Position numbers and translations under genes: made by a program. A stretch of DNA of 64,000 nucleotides from Hyphomicrobiales bacterium (lineage in GTDB: Bacteria > Pseudomonadota > Alphaproteobacteria > Rhizobiales > HXMU1428-3), in the NCBI GenBank assembly GCA_021775425.1, contig JAJFHX010000004.1, positions 248,001 to 312,000 of the forward strand, given 5' to 3'. Below the pieces are notes generated by a model, which worked only from the letters and a program-made list of their open reading frames with translations, was not told the DNA's origin and made no database searches. Below are positions 53,485 through 62,628 of the stretch, in pieces (position 1 is the first letter of the stretch; each line of letters opens with the position of its first letter).

Positions 53485-54663
53485 TTAATTGAAAATATCA
53501 CGGCGATAGAATTCCAGAAATTCCTCTATGACATCGTTCTGATTGAATTTTTCCCGCACCCGGCTCTGCCCATTTTTGCTGAGACAATGGCGTAAATTAT
53601 CATTTTCGGCAATCATTTTCATTTTATCGGATAAATCATCAGCATTTCCAACTTTAAAAAACAATCCGGTTTCATTTTCAACGATTGCATCCCGGAGGCC
53701 ATAGATATCTGAACCAATAGCAGGGACACCAATTGCTGCGGCTTCTATGATGACCACGCCAAATCCTTCCCTGAAACTTGGCAGAACCAGACAATCAGCC
53801 GCATTCATATAGATTTCAGGGGCATCGACATAGGTTTCGATCTGTATATCTCTTTGATGAGTTTCCGGTACTGTTTCAGCATATTCTTCGCGGATGTTTT
53901 CTTCGTCTGGCCCAACGATCAGCAGTTTAACCGGAGATGATGGGTTTTGTGCCGATAAATTCTGGAATGCGTCCCTCAAGGTGAGCAGGCCTTTATCTCT
54001 GTTTAACCGGCCAACATAGAGAAAAACAAAGTCACTCTCTTTTAACCCGAGACGCTCGCGGGTTTGATTTCTTTGCTCTTCATCAGATTTGAATTTTTTG
54101 AGGTCAACTCCGCCGATTGAGCCATGGCCTATGACCTTAGATTTTTTTTCATCAATGATTTTTTGACTGATCAGAAAGTCCCGCTCGCCATGGCTGACGA
54201 CGGTGATATGGGTCGAGAGCCGGTTGACCAGTTTGTCCATCAGGATCAGAAACCCGCGCATGAGGCCGGTTTTACTGGCCCAGACTTCACCCTGAAATGT
54301 ATGAACGCGATTTGGCACTCTTGCAAGGAAGGCCGCCAGAATGCCAAGCAGGCCGGCTTTGGGGGTCATGGTGTGGACTAGGTCAAATTTTTCTTTTCGG
54401 AATAGTCTGATGGTCTTTAGCAGGACTTTCAGATCTCTAATAAGAGAGATTTTTCTTTTTATCGGAATGATGAGCACACGGACAGGAAGGTCGAGCCCTG
54501 CCAGGATTTCAGGAGCGTCATTATTTAAAATGAGTGTGACATCATAATTTTTCGCCAGCGCGTTCAGATGAGGCAGCAGGAAAAAACGCACCACATAGAC
54601 ACTTGTGACGAATATCGCGATCCGCTTTTTGTTGTCTGGCTTTGTATTTTCACTGGATGTCAT
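53485..54663 (-). CDS. GT4-family glycosyltransferase
   Basis: A 392-residue GT-B retaining enzyme. The N-terminal domain has HTMTPKAGLLGILAA and HTFQGEVWASKTGLMRG. The C-terminal domain has FLYVGRLNRDKGLLTL and the donor-binding E-x7-E motif in SFREGFGVVIIEAAAIG. It adds a sugar from a nucleotide donor in the cytoplasm during assembly of the locus polysaccharide. The region resembles the lipopolysaccharide/capsule glycosyltransferases similar to PglA. The donor is not known. Confidence 0.9.
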   Translation of the reverse strand: MTSSENTKPDNKKRIAIFVTSVYVVRFFLLPHLNALAKNYDVTLILNNDAPEILAGLDLPVRVLIIPIKRKISLIRDLKVLLKTIRLFRKEKFDLVHTMTPKAGLLGILAAFLARVPNRVHTFQGEVWASKTGLMRGFLILMDKLVNRLSTHITVVSHGERDFLISQKIIDEKKSKVIGHGSIGGVDLKKFKSDEEQRNQTRERLGLKESDFVFLYVGRLNRDKGLLTLRDAFQNLSAQNPSSPVKLLIVGPDEENIREEYAETVPETHQRDIQIETYVDAPEIYMNAADCLVLPSFREGFGVVIIEAAAIGVPAIGSDIYGLRDAIVENETGLFFKVGNADDLSDKMKMIAENDNLRHCLSKNGQSRVREKFNQNDVIEEFLEFYRRDIFN

Positions 54664-54713
54664 TGCTATTGGTTGCCTTGGTTTCTGATCATCTTGTCCT
54701 GATATTCTTTTTC

Positions 54714-55643
54714 TTATTCCAGAATATCTCTGGCATCACCGCGCTGGATATAACAACGGGCGCAGATCAACAAAGCCTGTGACTGGCCGATGACCTGACC
54801 GAGGATCGCTTTGTTTCCTCTTAGCCCCTGCAACAGTCGCGCGAGGATCTGGCCGGAAATCATCCAGAAAAAGGTCAGCTTTGACAGCTCTTTATGACAT
54901 GAGACAAAATAATAGCGCCATAAAACTGCGTTTCTTCCTCGAAATTTCATTTGTGCATAAGTTGGTGGGGGGGGAGTATCAATATCATGCACATTGGCAT
55001 TGGCGCAGATATAGAGACCTTCCTGTTTGCCGACCGGATAGCTGAAAATGAGATCTTCACAAATGGCCCAGCTGGTTGCGATGCCCTGATGATCATTCGA
55101 CGTTAAAATATCACGTCGCCAGGCTGTGGCGCCACCTAATAACCATTCTGACTTCAGGTCGCTTTGCTGGCTGGTGATTGGTGTGTTGTAGCCTGATTTA
55201 AGTACTTTGCCGGGCGGGGTTAATTGCATGTTGAAAATGCGGCGATAAAAGGAATCTTTTTGTTTGTTAACGCCGTGCAAATTAAAGCTCACGCCGGCTG
55301 GCTCATTTAACTGACTGTTCCAGAACTCTATCAAATTGTGCATTGAGTCTGGTTCCTGAAAAATATCATCATCAAAATAGATGATGACTTTGATCTGATC
55401 TTTCAGTTGCTTGAGTGCTAATTTACGCTGAGGGATCTGCCCGGCGACGGGGCAATCCAGCCATTCTACGGGCAGTTGATCTTGAAAGCCCATGACGATA
55501 TGTTCTGCGTCCCTACCGCCATCGGCGATAATAACCTGACCAACTTTAGCAGTTTGATCAGACAGACTTTGCAGCATCTTTTCCAATAGGTGATGCCGGC
55601 CTTTGGTTGGCGTGATGACGCATATTTCGTTCGCGTTTAGCAT
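54714..55643 (-). CDS. GT2-family glycosyltransferase
   Basis: A 309-residue GT-A enzyme. It has ICVITPTKGRHHLLEKMLQSL at the N-terminus, the metal-binding DDD in IYFDDDIFQEP, and WLLGGATAWRRDI. A C-terminal half with hydrophobic segments may touch the membrane. The start overlaps the stop of the upstream gene by seven bases, so the two are coupled. The glycan acceptor is unknown. Confidence 0.87.
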   Translation of the reverse strand: MLNANEICVITPTKGRHHLLEKMLQSLSDQTAKVGQVIIADGGRDAEHIVMGFQDQLPVEWLDCPVAGQIPQRKLALKQLKDQIKVIIYFDDDIFQEPDSMHNLIEFWNSQLNEPAGVSFNLHGVNKQKDSFYRRIFNMQLTPPGKVLKSGYNTPITSQQSDLKSEWLLGGATAWRRDILTSNDHQGIATSWAICEDLIFSYPVGKQEGLYICANANVHDIDTPPPPTYAQMKFRGRNAVLWRYYFVSCHKELSKLTFFWMISGQILARLLQGLRGNKAILGQVIGQSQALLICARCYIQRGDARDILE

Positions 55644-57199
55644 GAATAATCCGGCTTTCCTGTCCTCTCTTTAGAGGATGTATCGTCTTCCATTATCCCT
55701 CGCAGGATATTTGTTTGAAGGGGGGTGAAGTATTGCAGGCAATAGTGCTTTGCTTGTTCAAACTGTTCCGCTCTTTGTTCGGGCTCTATATCCAAATCTT
55801 TATTTATATGGTCTACCACACCGACTTCGTTCTCGACATTCACGCGCCAGCTTTCAAGAGTTTTCATCGGGTCAATGGAAAGCTCTGGTTTTTCCATTGT
55901 ATAGTATATTGGTTGCACGCCAGACAACACTGCCGACAATATTGCACTGCTGCCACGGTAAATTGCCCATCTGGCGGCTTTACAATCCTGCTCTAATGAT
56001 TTTGTTGACCAGCCCATATTGTCTGGCAGGTTTTTAAGCGCTTTGCTGGCTTTTTCCAGTTTTTCTGGTGTGATGAGCGGGTGAAGCCTGATTGTGAAAT
56101 GTACATCCGGTTTTAGCTTTGCTGATTTTATGGCCAGCTCTATCAGGGCAAGGCTTTCTGATATCAACCCTTCTGGCAGAACAAGGCAGGTCTTATCTTG
56201 TTGTGGTTTCCTTGCTATTTCTATCCCGTCACTGCCACGGCAACTGCCAAAAGTCCGGATTGGGACGGCCTGATAGTTTGAATTTTTCTCAAAGGCGTGT
56301 TTTGTAACGTCGCCCGCTGTCAGGATATAATCCGGGTCGAACACAGGGCCGAACTCAGGGTCGAACTCAGGGTCGAGGGATTGCAGCATCGCCGTTTGCA
56401 TTGGAAATAAGACCGCGTGATGATAGCCCACACAGCAAATGCCCGGCTTTGCAATGCGGGCATTGGCAAAGGCAAGCCGTTCCCAACTGTGCCCCTCAAA
56501 GGTTGTGATTAACAGTTTTGGTTTTAATTGGCTGACCAGTTCCCCGATTTGCCGCCCGATCCTGATGGCTGTTCTGCTGCCGGGTGAGCCTGCGTCTATT
56601 GCGGCTGCTCGGTAGAACCTTGCGGCCACCTGATCTTTTGAGCTTTCAGCCAGAGTTTGCAATTTATCAGCTTCTGCTTTTAGCAACCGGGCTGCATCGC
56701 GTTCTTCATGATAGCTTAAAGTGCGCGGTAAAATGGCGCGTGGTGACGTGTTAGATTGCCAGGATGGTGCGACTTCTGACCAGCTCAATTTCGAATGATT
56801 GATGAGTGCGGTGAAGGTTTTTACACCCGCCTGTTCCAGCTCACCTGGCACTTTTCCGTAATAAAGATCGGCATTGTTGGCGGCGTCTGATTTGCGCAGG
56901 AAATGAGAAACAATCAGAATGTCTGCATTTTCAGGCAGAGCATCACCATAGGTTCTCTCAACCGGTGCCTTCAGACTGCGTGCCTTTAACAGCTGACGTG
57001 CGGCCAGGTTATAGACCCGTTTTCGTATCAATGAAGTTTTGTTGAATACGGCCTGATATTGTTTCAAATGGTTTGGGTGGGCATTGAGCAAGTGTAGAAA
57101 GGGGATTGCTATGCGTGCAAATGACGGGTCTTTCTGAAGAAGGTCCTGACCGAGCGCAACTATATTTTCAAGCTGTGCTCTGGTTAAATGATGCTGCAT
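55637..57199 (-). CDS. Putative GT-B-like surface polysaccharide protein, unrecognised family
   Basis: About 520 residues with no signal or membrane helix. Two Rossmann-like halves are suggested by ILIVSHFLRKSD, LLITTFEGHSWERLAF and by the C-terminal FTIRLHPLITPEKL then WAIYRGSSAILSAVLSGVQPIYY, the last typical of capsule-type GT-B transferases and polysialyltransferase-like folds. The ATG at 57199 follows GGGGGA; the TTG at 57211 is less likely. A 12-base tandem repeat near 56335-56380 encodes DPEFDPEFGPVFDPDY. It lies between kdsB and a GT2 gene, so it may be the transferase that uses the CMP-activated acid. That is inference. Confidence 0.7.
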   Translation of the reverse strand: MQHHLTRAQLENIVALGQDLLQKDPSFARIAIPFLHLLNAHPNHLKQYQAVFNKTSLIRKRVYNLAARQLLKARSLKAPVERTYGDALPENADILIVSHFLRKSDAANNADLYYGKVPGELEQAGVKTFTALINHSKLSWSEVAPSWQSNTSPRAILPRTLSYHEERDAARLLKAEADKLQTLAESSKDQVAARFYRAAAIDAGSPGSRTAIRIGRQIGELVSQLKPKLLITTFEGHSWERLAFANARIAKPGICCVGYHHAVLFPMQTAMLQSLDPEFDPEFGPVFDPDYILTAGDVTKHAFEKNSNYQAVPIRTFGSCRGSDGIEIARKPQQDKTCLVLPEGLISESLALIELAIKSAKLKPDVHFTIRLHPLITPEKLEKASKALKNLPDNMGWSTKSLEQDCKAARWAIYRGSSAILSAVLSGVQPIYYTMEKPELSIDPMKTLESWRVNVENEVGVVDHINKDLDIEPEQRAEQFEQAKHYCLQYFTPLQTNILRGIMEDDTSSKERTGKPDYSC

Positions 57200-57220
57200 T
57201 GCTTCCCCCAAACAAATATT

Positions 57221-57988
57221 TTACACCAGAATTTTATTCAGCAACATGTTTTGTTCGGTATTATTTTCAATGTAAGCAAGGACTTCGTCGGCTTCCTCTG
57301 GCTCATTCACGGATGGCAGGCTTTCTTCAACCGGCACAGACATGAGCTGATGCCCCGTTTCAATGATGCGCATCTGTTCGATGAACTCATTGGTTTCTAT
57401 CCGGCTTGGCTGCTTGGATGTGAGGTTTAACAGAAAATCTTTTCTATAGGCAATGATGCCCAGAATTTTACGGATATAGCTTTGCTGGATTTCAAAAGCT
57501 GCGGTTGATGGTGACCGTCTGAAACAATAAAGGATGTTGTCATCTGTTGTCACCGCGCATTTGACAAATGAGTGTCTGTCCAGTTCATCAGGCTGCGTGA
57601 TTGGACCGGTGATATTAAATGAGGGGCAATCTGGGTTTTGCTCAATCGCGTTGACCAGTTTGCTAACATGGCGCGGCAGCAGTAATGGCTCATCGCCCTG
57701 GAGCAGGATTATATGGCTGCACTCAATATCCTTGATGGCTTCAGCAACGCGTGAGGTTCCGTTGGTGTGGGTGTTTGCTGTCATGATGACTTTACCGCCA
57801 CCCTTGCTGACGGTCTGAGCTATTTCTTCATCACAAGTGGCGACATAAATATCGCTGATGTTTTCCACCATCAGAGCGCGGCGACGGACATGTTCGATCA
57901 TCGCCAGTCCTTTAAAAGGGAAAAGGATTTTCTTCGGGAACCTGACTGACGCCAGATGGGCTGGAATAACGGCGATGATTTTTGTCAT
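57221..57988 (-). CDS. kdsB: KdsB-like CMP-3-deoxy-octulosonate cytidylyltransferase
   Basis: Activates a Kdo-type acid with CTP. The 255 residues show IIAVIPAHLASVRFPKKIL (KdsB: PARxxSxRxPxK), YVATCDEEI, the TSR signature in HTNGTSRVAEA, LLQGDEPLL and a late Glu-rich region. It differs from housekeeping KdsB by the Cys in VATCDE and by a short loop, so it may activate a modified acid. The ATG at 57988 starts five bases after the stop of the SDR gene; the in-frame ATG at 58015 would lie inside it. Confidence 0.83.
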   Translation of the reverse strand: MTKIIAVIPAHLASVRFPKKILFPFKGLAMIEHVRRRALMVENISDIYVATCDEEIAQTVSKGGGKVIMTANTHTNGTSRVAEAIKDIECSHIILLQGDEPLLLPRHVSKLVNAIEQNPDCPSFNITGPITQPDELDRHSFVKCAVTTDDNILYCFRRSPSTAAFEIQQSYIRKILGIIAYRKDFLLNLTSKQPSRIETNEFIEQMRIIETGHQLMSVPVEESLPSVNEPEEADEVLAYIENNTEQNMLLNKILV

Positions 57989-57993
57989 GATTT

Positions 57994-58740
57994 TTATTGC
58001 GGGAAAACGCCGCAATCCACATTAATGCACTGGCCTGTTATGGCGCCAGCTTTGTCTGAAGATAAAAACACCGCCATTTCGCCAACATCTTCGCCGGCTG
58101 GCAAATTACCGAGGGCGCTGTTTGCCTGCTTGAAATTTGTCAGGAAGGCTTCCGGGTTACCGGCTGCTGGCGAATCGCTTGCCTCTAAGGCTTCCATCAA
58201 ACCGTCGGTTTTTATCAGCACAGGGCAGAGTGCGTTGACGCGAATGCCTTTTGGCCCCAACTCTTTACATAAAGATTGGGTCAGGCCGTTCATGCCGAAT
58301 TTAGAGGCGCAATACATCGCATTATTGGCGCTGCCCCGTTTGGCGGCCATGCTGGAGATATTAATGATCACACCTTTGCCAGTCATTTTGGCAGCAGCGG
58401 CTTTGGCGCCCCAAAAGGCACCTTTTAAATTTGTATTGATGATGTCATCAAAAAACTGGTTATCAATCTTTTCTATCGGGCGCCATTCTGAAAAACCGGC
58501 ATTGTTGACATAGACATCCAGCGCGCCTGTTGCAGCGATGGCAGCTTCAGCCAGCTTCAGGTGATCTTCTTCATTGCGGACGTCCATTTCGACAAATGTC
58601 ACGCGCTCAGGATTCAGGTTTTCAACGTTCTGGCTTTTTCTTGCGCCGACAATGACATGATAGCCTGCGTCTAAAAAACAGCTGGTGATGGAGCGGCCAA
58701 TGCCGCGGTTGCCGCCGGTTACGACTACTGATTTTGTCAT
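57994..58740 (-). CDS. Short-chain dehydrogenase/reductase (second of a pair)
   Basis: A 248-residue classical SDR: VVVTGGNRGIGRS cofactor motif, NNAGF, Ser in NISSMAA, catalytic Y-x3-K in YCASKFG, and a VDCGVF ending. The ATG at 58740 has GTGGGA upstream. It is 12 bases after the preceding SDR and five before kdsB, so the genes form one operon. The likely job is oxidation or reduction of a hydroxyl in the precursor of the acid activated by KdsB. Substrate is unknown. Confidence 0.88.
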   Translation of the reverse strand: MTKSVVVTGGNRGIGRSITSCFLDAGYHVIVGARKSQNVENLNPERVTFVEMDVRNEEDHLKLAEAAIAATGALDVYVNNAGFSEWRPIEKIDNQFFDDIINTNLKGAFWGAKAAAAKMTGKGVIINISSMAAKRGSANNAMYCASKFGMNGLTQSLCKELGPKGIRVNALCPVLIKTDGLMEALEASDSPAAGNPEAFLTNFKQANSALGNLPAGEDVGEMAVFLSSDKAGAITGQCINVDCGVFPQ

Positions 58741-58752
58741 TCGATTTCCCAC

Positions 58753-59535
58753 TTAGATTGTCATACAAGAAAAACCGCCATCGACGGCAATCTCAGCGCC
58801 TGTGACGAATTGAGAGGCATCTGATGCCAGATAAATCAGCGCGCCGACAAGTTCATCAACTTCACCATAACGCCCCATTGGGGTGTGGCCAAGGATTGCG
58901 TTTTCCCGCTCTGGTGTGATGAAATTTTTTCGGTTCCATTCTGTTGGGAAAAAGCCAGGGCGTATAGCATTGACCCGCACACCATCTTTTGCCCATTCAC
59001 GGCCAAGATTTTGCGTCAGATTTTTTATCGCGGCTTTGGCAACGGAATATGGAAAAGCTTTAGAGAGCGGCGGCCCTGCTGAGGCTGATGATATGTTGAT
59101 GATTGCGCCTTTTTGCCGGCCTAGCATTGAGGCACCAAAAACCTGACTGCACAAAAATGTGCTGGTCAACTGGCTATCTAATACGCCCTGCCATTCTTCC
59201 AGCTCCATTTCGAGAAACGGGGTCGGGCTGTTGGTGCCGGCACCGTTGACGAGGATGTCCACATCGCCCAGTTCAGAGGAAATTGAAGCAAGAGCTTTTT
59301 CAACTTCTGTCTTTTTGCTGGTATCAACACCTAGGCCAATGGCCTTCTGCCCAGTCTCATTGATGATCTCATTCGCGACAGTGACAGCTTTTTCTTCGCG
59401 TAAGTCCAGCACGGCGACATTGGCCCCGGCTTTGGCTAATCCGCGAGACATCTCACCGCAAAGATACCCGCCGCCACCGGTGACGGCTGCGGTTTTGCCT
59501 TCAATGCTGAATAGTTGTTTGACGAAGTCTGACAT
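58753..59535 (-). CDS. Short-chain dehydrogenase/reductase (D-mannonate oxidoreductase-like)
   Basis: A 260-residue SDR with AAVTGGGGYLCGEMSRGLA as cofactor motif, NGAGTNSP, catalytic YSVAKAAIKN, and VDGGFS at the end. The G-G-G-G-x-L-C-G opening resembles SDRs annotated as D-mannonate oxidoreductase or gluconate 5-dehydrogenase, suggesting a sugar acid or polyol substrate. It lies 21 bases after the aldolase gene and is co-transcribed with a second SDR and kdsB. Confidence 0.88.
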   Translation of the reverse strand: MSDFVKQLFSIEGKTAAVTGGGGYLCGEMSRGLAKAGANVAVLDLREEKAVTVANEIINETGQKAIGLGVDTSKKTEVEKALASISSELGDVDILVNGAGTNSPTPFLEMELEEWQGVLDSQLTSTFLCSQVFGASMLGRQKGAIINISSASAGPPLSKAFPYSVAKAAIKNLTQNLGREWAKDGVRVNAIRPGFFPTEWNRKNFITPERENAILGHTPMGRYGEVDELVGALIYLASDASQFVTGAEIAVDGGFSCMTI

Positions 59536-59556
59536 TTTAGGTTCCTGAATTTTAGT

Positions 59557-60351
59557 TTATTTTTTCATTGCTTCAATCAATTGCTGCATGTTTTCAGCCC
59601 ATTTCCAAAGCACGAACAAGTCTGAACCTAAAATGGCGAATGTATAGCCCTGATCAAACACATCATTTACAGAGTCCGGGGTGGCTTCAGCAACCTGGGT
59701 ACAGCAGCTTTTGTTGTATTTGAGACAGGCTTCAACGACTTTTTCTGCCGCTTTGCGCACTTTTGGGTGGTTCACTTCACCCGGGACATCAAGCGAGCCT
59801 GATATGTCATATGGCCCGACCATAACACCGTCAACTTCTTCAAAATCAAGCAGGGCTTCAATATTTTCAACGGCGGTGATGGATTCTATCTGCAATATAA
59901 ATGTGGAGCTTTCATTCCAGCTGTTGATATAGGGCTCAAAATCGAACCCATAGCCATGGGCACGGTTGACACCATAGCTTCTGTTACCAAGCGGCGGGAA
60001 TTTCTGGTAGCTGATCTGCTTTTTGACTTCTTCAACTGTATTGACCATCTGAATGATCATTCCATCACTGCCCGCTTCAAGCAGTGGCTTGATGATATCG
60101 TTTGAATGAGAAACAGGGCGGGGCAGACAGCATGTATCTTCGGCATGGCAGGAGGTGATGATGGACTTCGCCTGATTTAGAGATATGGTGGTGTGTTCCA
60201 TATCAATTGCGATGAAATCAAACCCGGCTTTGGCAAAGGTTTCTGTTATCGCTGTATCTGCATATGAAACCCAGCCACCAAATACCTTTTCCCGGTTTTT
60301 AAGCTTGGTTTTTAATGATTGCCGTCTTGAGAGTGTTTTTTGAAAAGACAT
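59557..60351 (-). CDS. HpcH/HpaI-family class II aldolase
   Basis: A 264-residue TIM-barrel enzyme using a divalent metal to cleave or form 2-keto-3-deoxy acids with pyruvate. Features: FGGWVSYADTAITETFAKAGFDFIAIDMEHT, PRPVSHS, GSDGMIIQMVNTVEEVKK, LQIESITAVENIEAL with the metal-ligand Glu, and GPYDISGSLDVPG with Asp. In this operon it may supply a 2-keto-3-deoxy acid that the SDRs modify and KdsB activates. The direction and aldehyde are unknown. Confidence 0.88.
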   Translation of the reverse strand: MSFQKTLSRRQSLKTKLKNREKVFGGWVSYADTAITETFAKAGFDFIAIDMEHTTISLNQAKSIITSCHAEDTCCLPRPVSHSNDIIKPLLEAGSDGMIIQMVNTVEEVKKQISYQKFPPLGNRSYGVNRAHGYGFDFEPYINSWNESSTFILQIESITAVENIEALLDFEEVDGVMVGPYDISGSLDVPGEVNHPKVRKAAEKVVEACLKYNKSCCTQVAEATPDSVNDVFDQGYTFAILGSDLFVLWKWAENMQQLIEAMKK

Positions 60352-60636
60352 ATGTGGGCCTAAACTGTAAAAATTTCAGTATTGGTAGGATGAACTTATA
60401 GTCTTGTCTATTTATTTTTGGTAGGGGTAATCGACCGGCATTGAATTTCAGTTCTGGAAATTCAGTTGTTAACTGACTTGCCACGTCATTGCCCGGAAAC
60501 CGACTGCAGAAATGTTGAAAGATTGAGAATGCCAGCACAGTTTGAAGCACTTGAAGAGCGCATTTATAAAGACACGCAAGTGAGTGAGGGTGTTAAATCA
60601 TCACATTGGGCTCTGATTAAATTTAACCTGAACAAC

Positions 60637-61572
60637 CTAAAAAATATTACCTGATGCAATAAATTTTGCCTGTTTCTCACTCAGTTGATTATAAGTTTCA
60701 CGACTTATATTAAAAAGTGGACGTGACGGCTTCACAGCAACTGGAGGAAGAAATACAGAAAAACCCAAATCTCTGAACTCCTCTTCCGGTAAACCAGCTT
60801 TATGTAAACCACGTGTATCTTCTAATATAATTGTGCCAGCTGGAACCACACTGACAATTTCTTTTCCTGAATCAGGTGGATAGGATGAATTAACTTCCTC
60901 ATCAGTATAATAATTCTTATCATTTAATATATTGTCTTTGATTGAACCGGCGATGTAATGGTGAGGTCCAGTTTTTAATGTGCAATCAGAAAAAAATATG
61001 AACGCCTTGAGTAAATGTTTTTTGTGGTTTCTATCCCTATGCCAATAATGGTTCATCACAGGTATTCTCGCAGGGAAATTTCGTCTTATATATGCTTCTG
61101 TCAGGATTGGAGTAAATCCCATATAAGATTCTGCAACTTGGATCAGATCATGATCTAGCCATATATTGAGATAATTATAATCATCAGGTAAGTCCAAACT
61201 CAAAGTGGAAGGAAGAAAGTCAGACAGCACTTGTGAGTAAGATTTTACATCTGCCTTTTCAAAGGTTAATCCGAGTTCAGAAAGTTCCTGATTTGAAGCT
61301 AAAAAATTATTTTCAATCAACTTCTTATGTTTTACTGGATCTATTTTGCTTTGGGCGAGACATGGCGTTTTAAATTCAAAATTTTGTTCAATTCTTTGTA
61401 TATAATTTTGCCGCAACTTCTCAAATTCGGGTGTCCCAACGTGGTGATCAAAAGTCACATAACCGTTAATACGGAGATGTTGAAGTTTCTCTTGTAAGTC
61501 ATTTGAAAGATGAGAATCACCTTCAACTCTACGACCGACTTTTGCAATATTTTCTAGTACTGACTTAAGCAT
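60637..61572 (-). CDS. Phytanoyl-CoA dioxygenase (PhyH)-family protein
   Basis: A 311-residue Fe(II)/2-oxoglutarate oxygenase. The jelly-roll core has the H-x-D of HYWHRDRN and the distal His in DTRGLHKAGLP, followed by the Arg of the 2-oxoglutarate site near FRDLGFSVF. It is very AT-rich compared with genes to its left. In polysaccharide loci such enzymes may hydroxylate a sugar or an acyl chain. The substrate cannot be inferred. Confidence 0.85.
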   Translation of the reverse strand: MLKSVLENIAKVGRRVEGDSHLSNDLQEKLQHLRINGYVTFDHHVGTPEFEKLRQNYIQRIEQNFEFKTPCLAQSKIDPVKHKKLIENNFLASNQELSELGLTFEKADVKSYSQVLSDFLPSTLSLDLPDDYNYLNIWLDHDLIQVAESYMGFTPILTEAYIRRNFPARIPVMNHYWHRDRNHKKHLLKAFIFFSDCTLKTGPHHYIAGSIKDNILNDKNYYTDEEVNSSYPPDSGKEIVSVVPAGTIILEDTRGLHKAGLPEEEFRDLGFSVFLPPVAVKPSRPLFNISRETYNQLSEKQAKFIASGNIF

Positions 61573-61677
61573 TTGATCTCCAAAATTACATTTGAAACCG
61601 TACTGTATGATTATTATTTATTCAAATAGTCATCTACGAATATATTATATAATCCATCCTCGATTTTGTGAATAAAT

Positions 61678-62577
61678 CTATTTAATCCAGATTTGATTGT
61701 GAAGACCTTTAAATTGGTCGCTATCTCTTAAATCAGGACTTTGTTGCTTCTCTTGTAAATTGAAACCACAAGATTTTAGGATTTCTGAAGCCTCTGTGGA
61801 CTGCTGTGTGAAATTATCGTTTATTTCAACTAATACCGAACTGCAACGATCATCCGAAAGAGTATTCTTAGCTCCTCTTAAAATTAAATGTTCTATCCCA
61901 TCGACATCAATTTTAACTAATGATGGAAAATCTTTAATGATTTTATTTTGGATCAAATAATCAAGTGAAAATCCTGCGATTTGATACGAGCATGATTTAC
62001 TAATTTCGTTACCATCCCAGCCAAAATCTACCCCGAAAGCAGATAATGCACCACCCTCATCAATGGTAGAGAGATTAAAATTTGCAAACCCATTTATATT
62101 TGATAAAGGATTTGGGATAATTTTAATTTTCTCATGAACATTATTTAAAAAACAATTTTTGGCTAGAAGGCTTAAATTGAATGCTGACGGTTCGAAAGCA
62201 TAAACATTTAAGTTTTTAGTTTTAGCAAAATAAATCGAGTATAAGCCTACATTAGCACCGATATCAAATAACACCCCTTGCCCCTTATAATCATCAATCC
62301 ATTGAAGTGTCTCCGGTTCCTTTGTTGAGAAAGAGTCAACCCTCATACGACAGATAGCATTGGGAGTATAAAATTTTAACTGAACTAATTCGTTATTATA
62401 TTTATGAACTACACTTTGTGTCCTTCCACTTACATTTTGTTTTTGATACTCCAGCCATAAGTTCTTAAGATTTTCTCTAAAAAAGGATAGGAAATAACTG
62501 TAGCCACTGAATAATAAATCAAAAAAAATAAAAGGTACTGTCAGTGCTTTTTTTATATTTTTCTTGATTTCAATCAT
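61678..62577 (-). CDS. FkbM-family methyltransferase
   Basis: A 299-residue SAM-dependent methyltransferase. A hydrophobic N-terminal segment (about 12-35) may attach it to the membrane. The Methyltransf_21 core shows GVLFDIGANVGLYSIYFAK, VYAFEPSAFNLSLL, and LVKIDVDGIEHLILRGA, followed by CSSVLVEIND. FkbM members O-methylate sugars in surface polysaccharides, which fits the locus. The gene is AT-rich and follows the polymerase-like gene by 51 bases. Confidence 0.88.
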   Translation of the reverse strand: MIEIKKNIKKALTVPFIFFDLLFSGYSYFLSFFRENLKNLWLEYQKQNVSGRTQSVVHKYNNELVQLKFYTPNAICRMRVDSFSTKEPETLQWIDDYKGQGVLFDIGANVGLYSIYFAKTKNLNVYAFEPSAFNLSLLAKNCFLNNVHEKIKIIPNPLSNINGFANFNLSTIDEGGALSAFGVDFGWDGNEISKSCSYQIAGFSLDYLIQNKIIKDFPSLVKIDVDGIEHLILRGAKNTLSDDRCSSVLVEINDNFTQQSTEASEILKSCGFNLQEKQQSPDLRDSDQFKGLHNQIWIK

Positions 62578-62628
62578 ATTTACTCCAGTTAAAACTTAAC
62601 TAGTTAGTTGTTTTCAAATTGTTTTAGT

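Noticed and set aside
60466-60654. 62-codon frame between the aldolase and PhyH genes
   Set aside because: No ribosome binding site, no recognisable family, and it runs into the end of the PhyH gene on the opposite strand.
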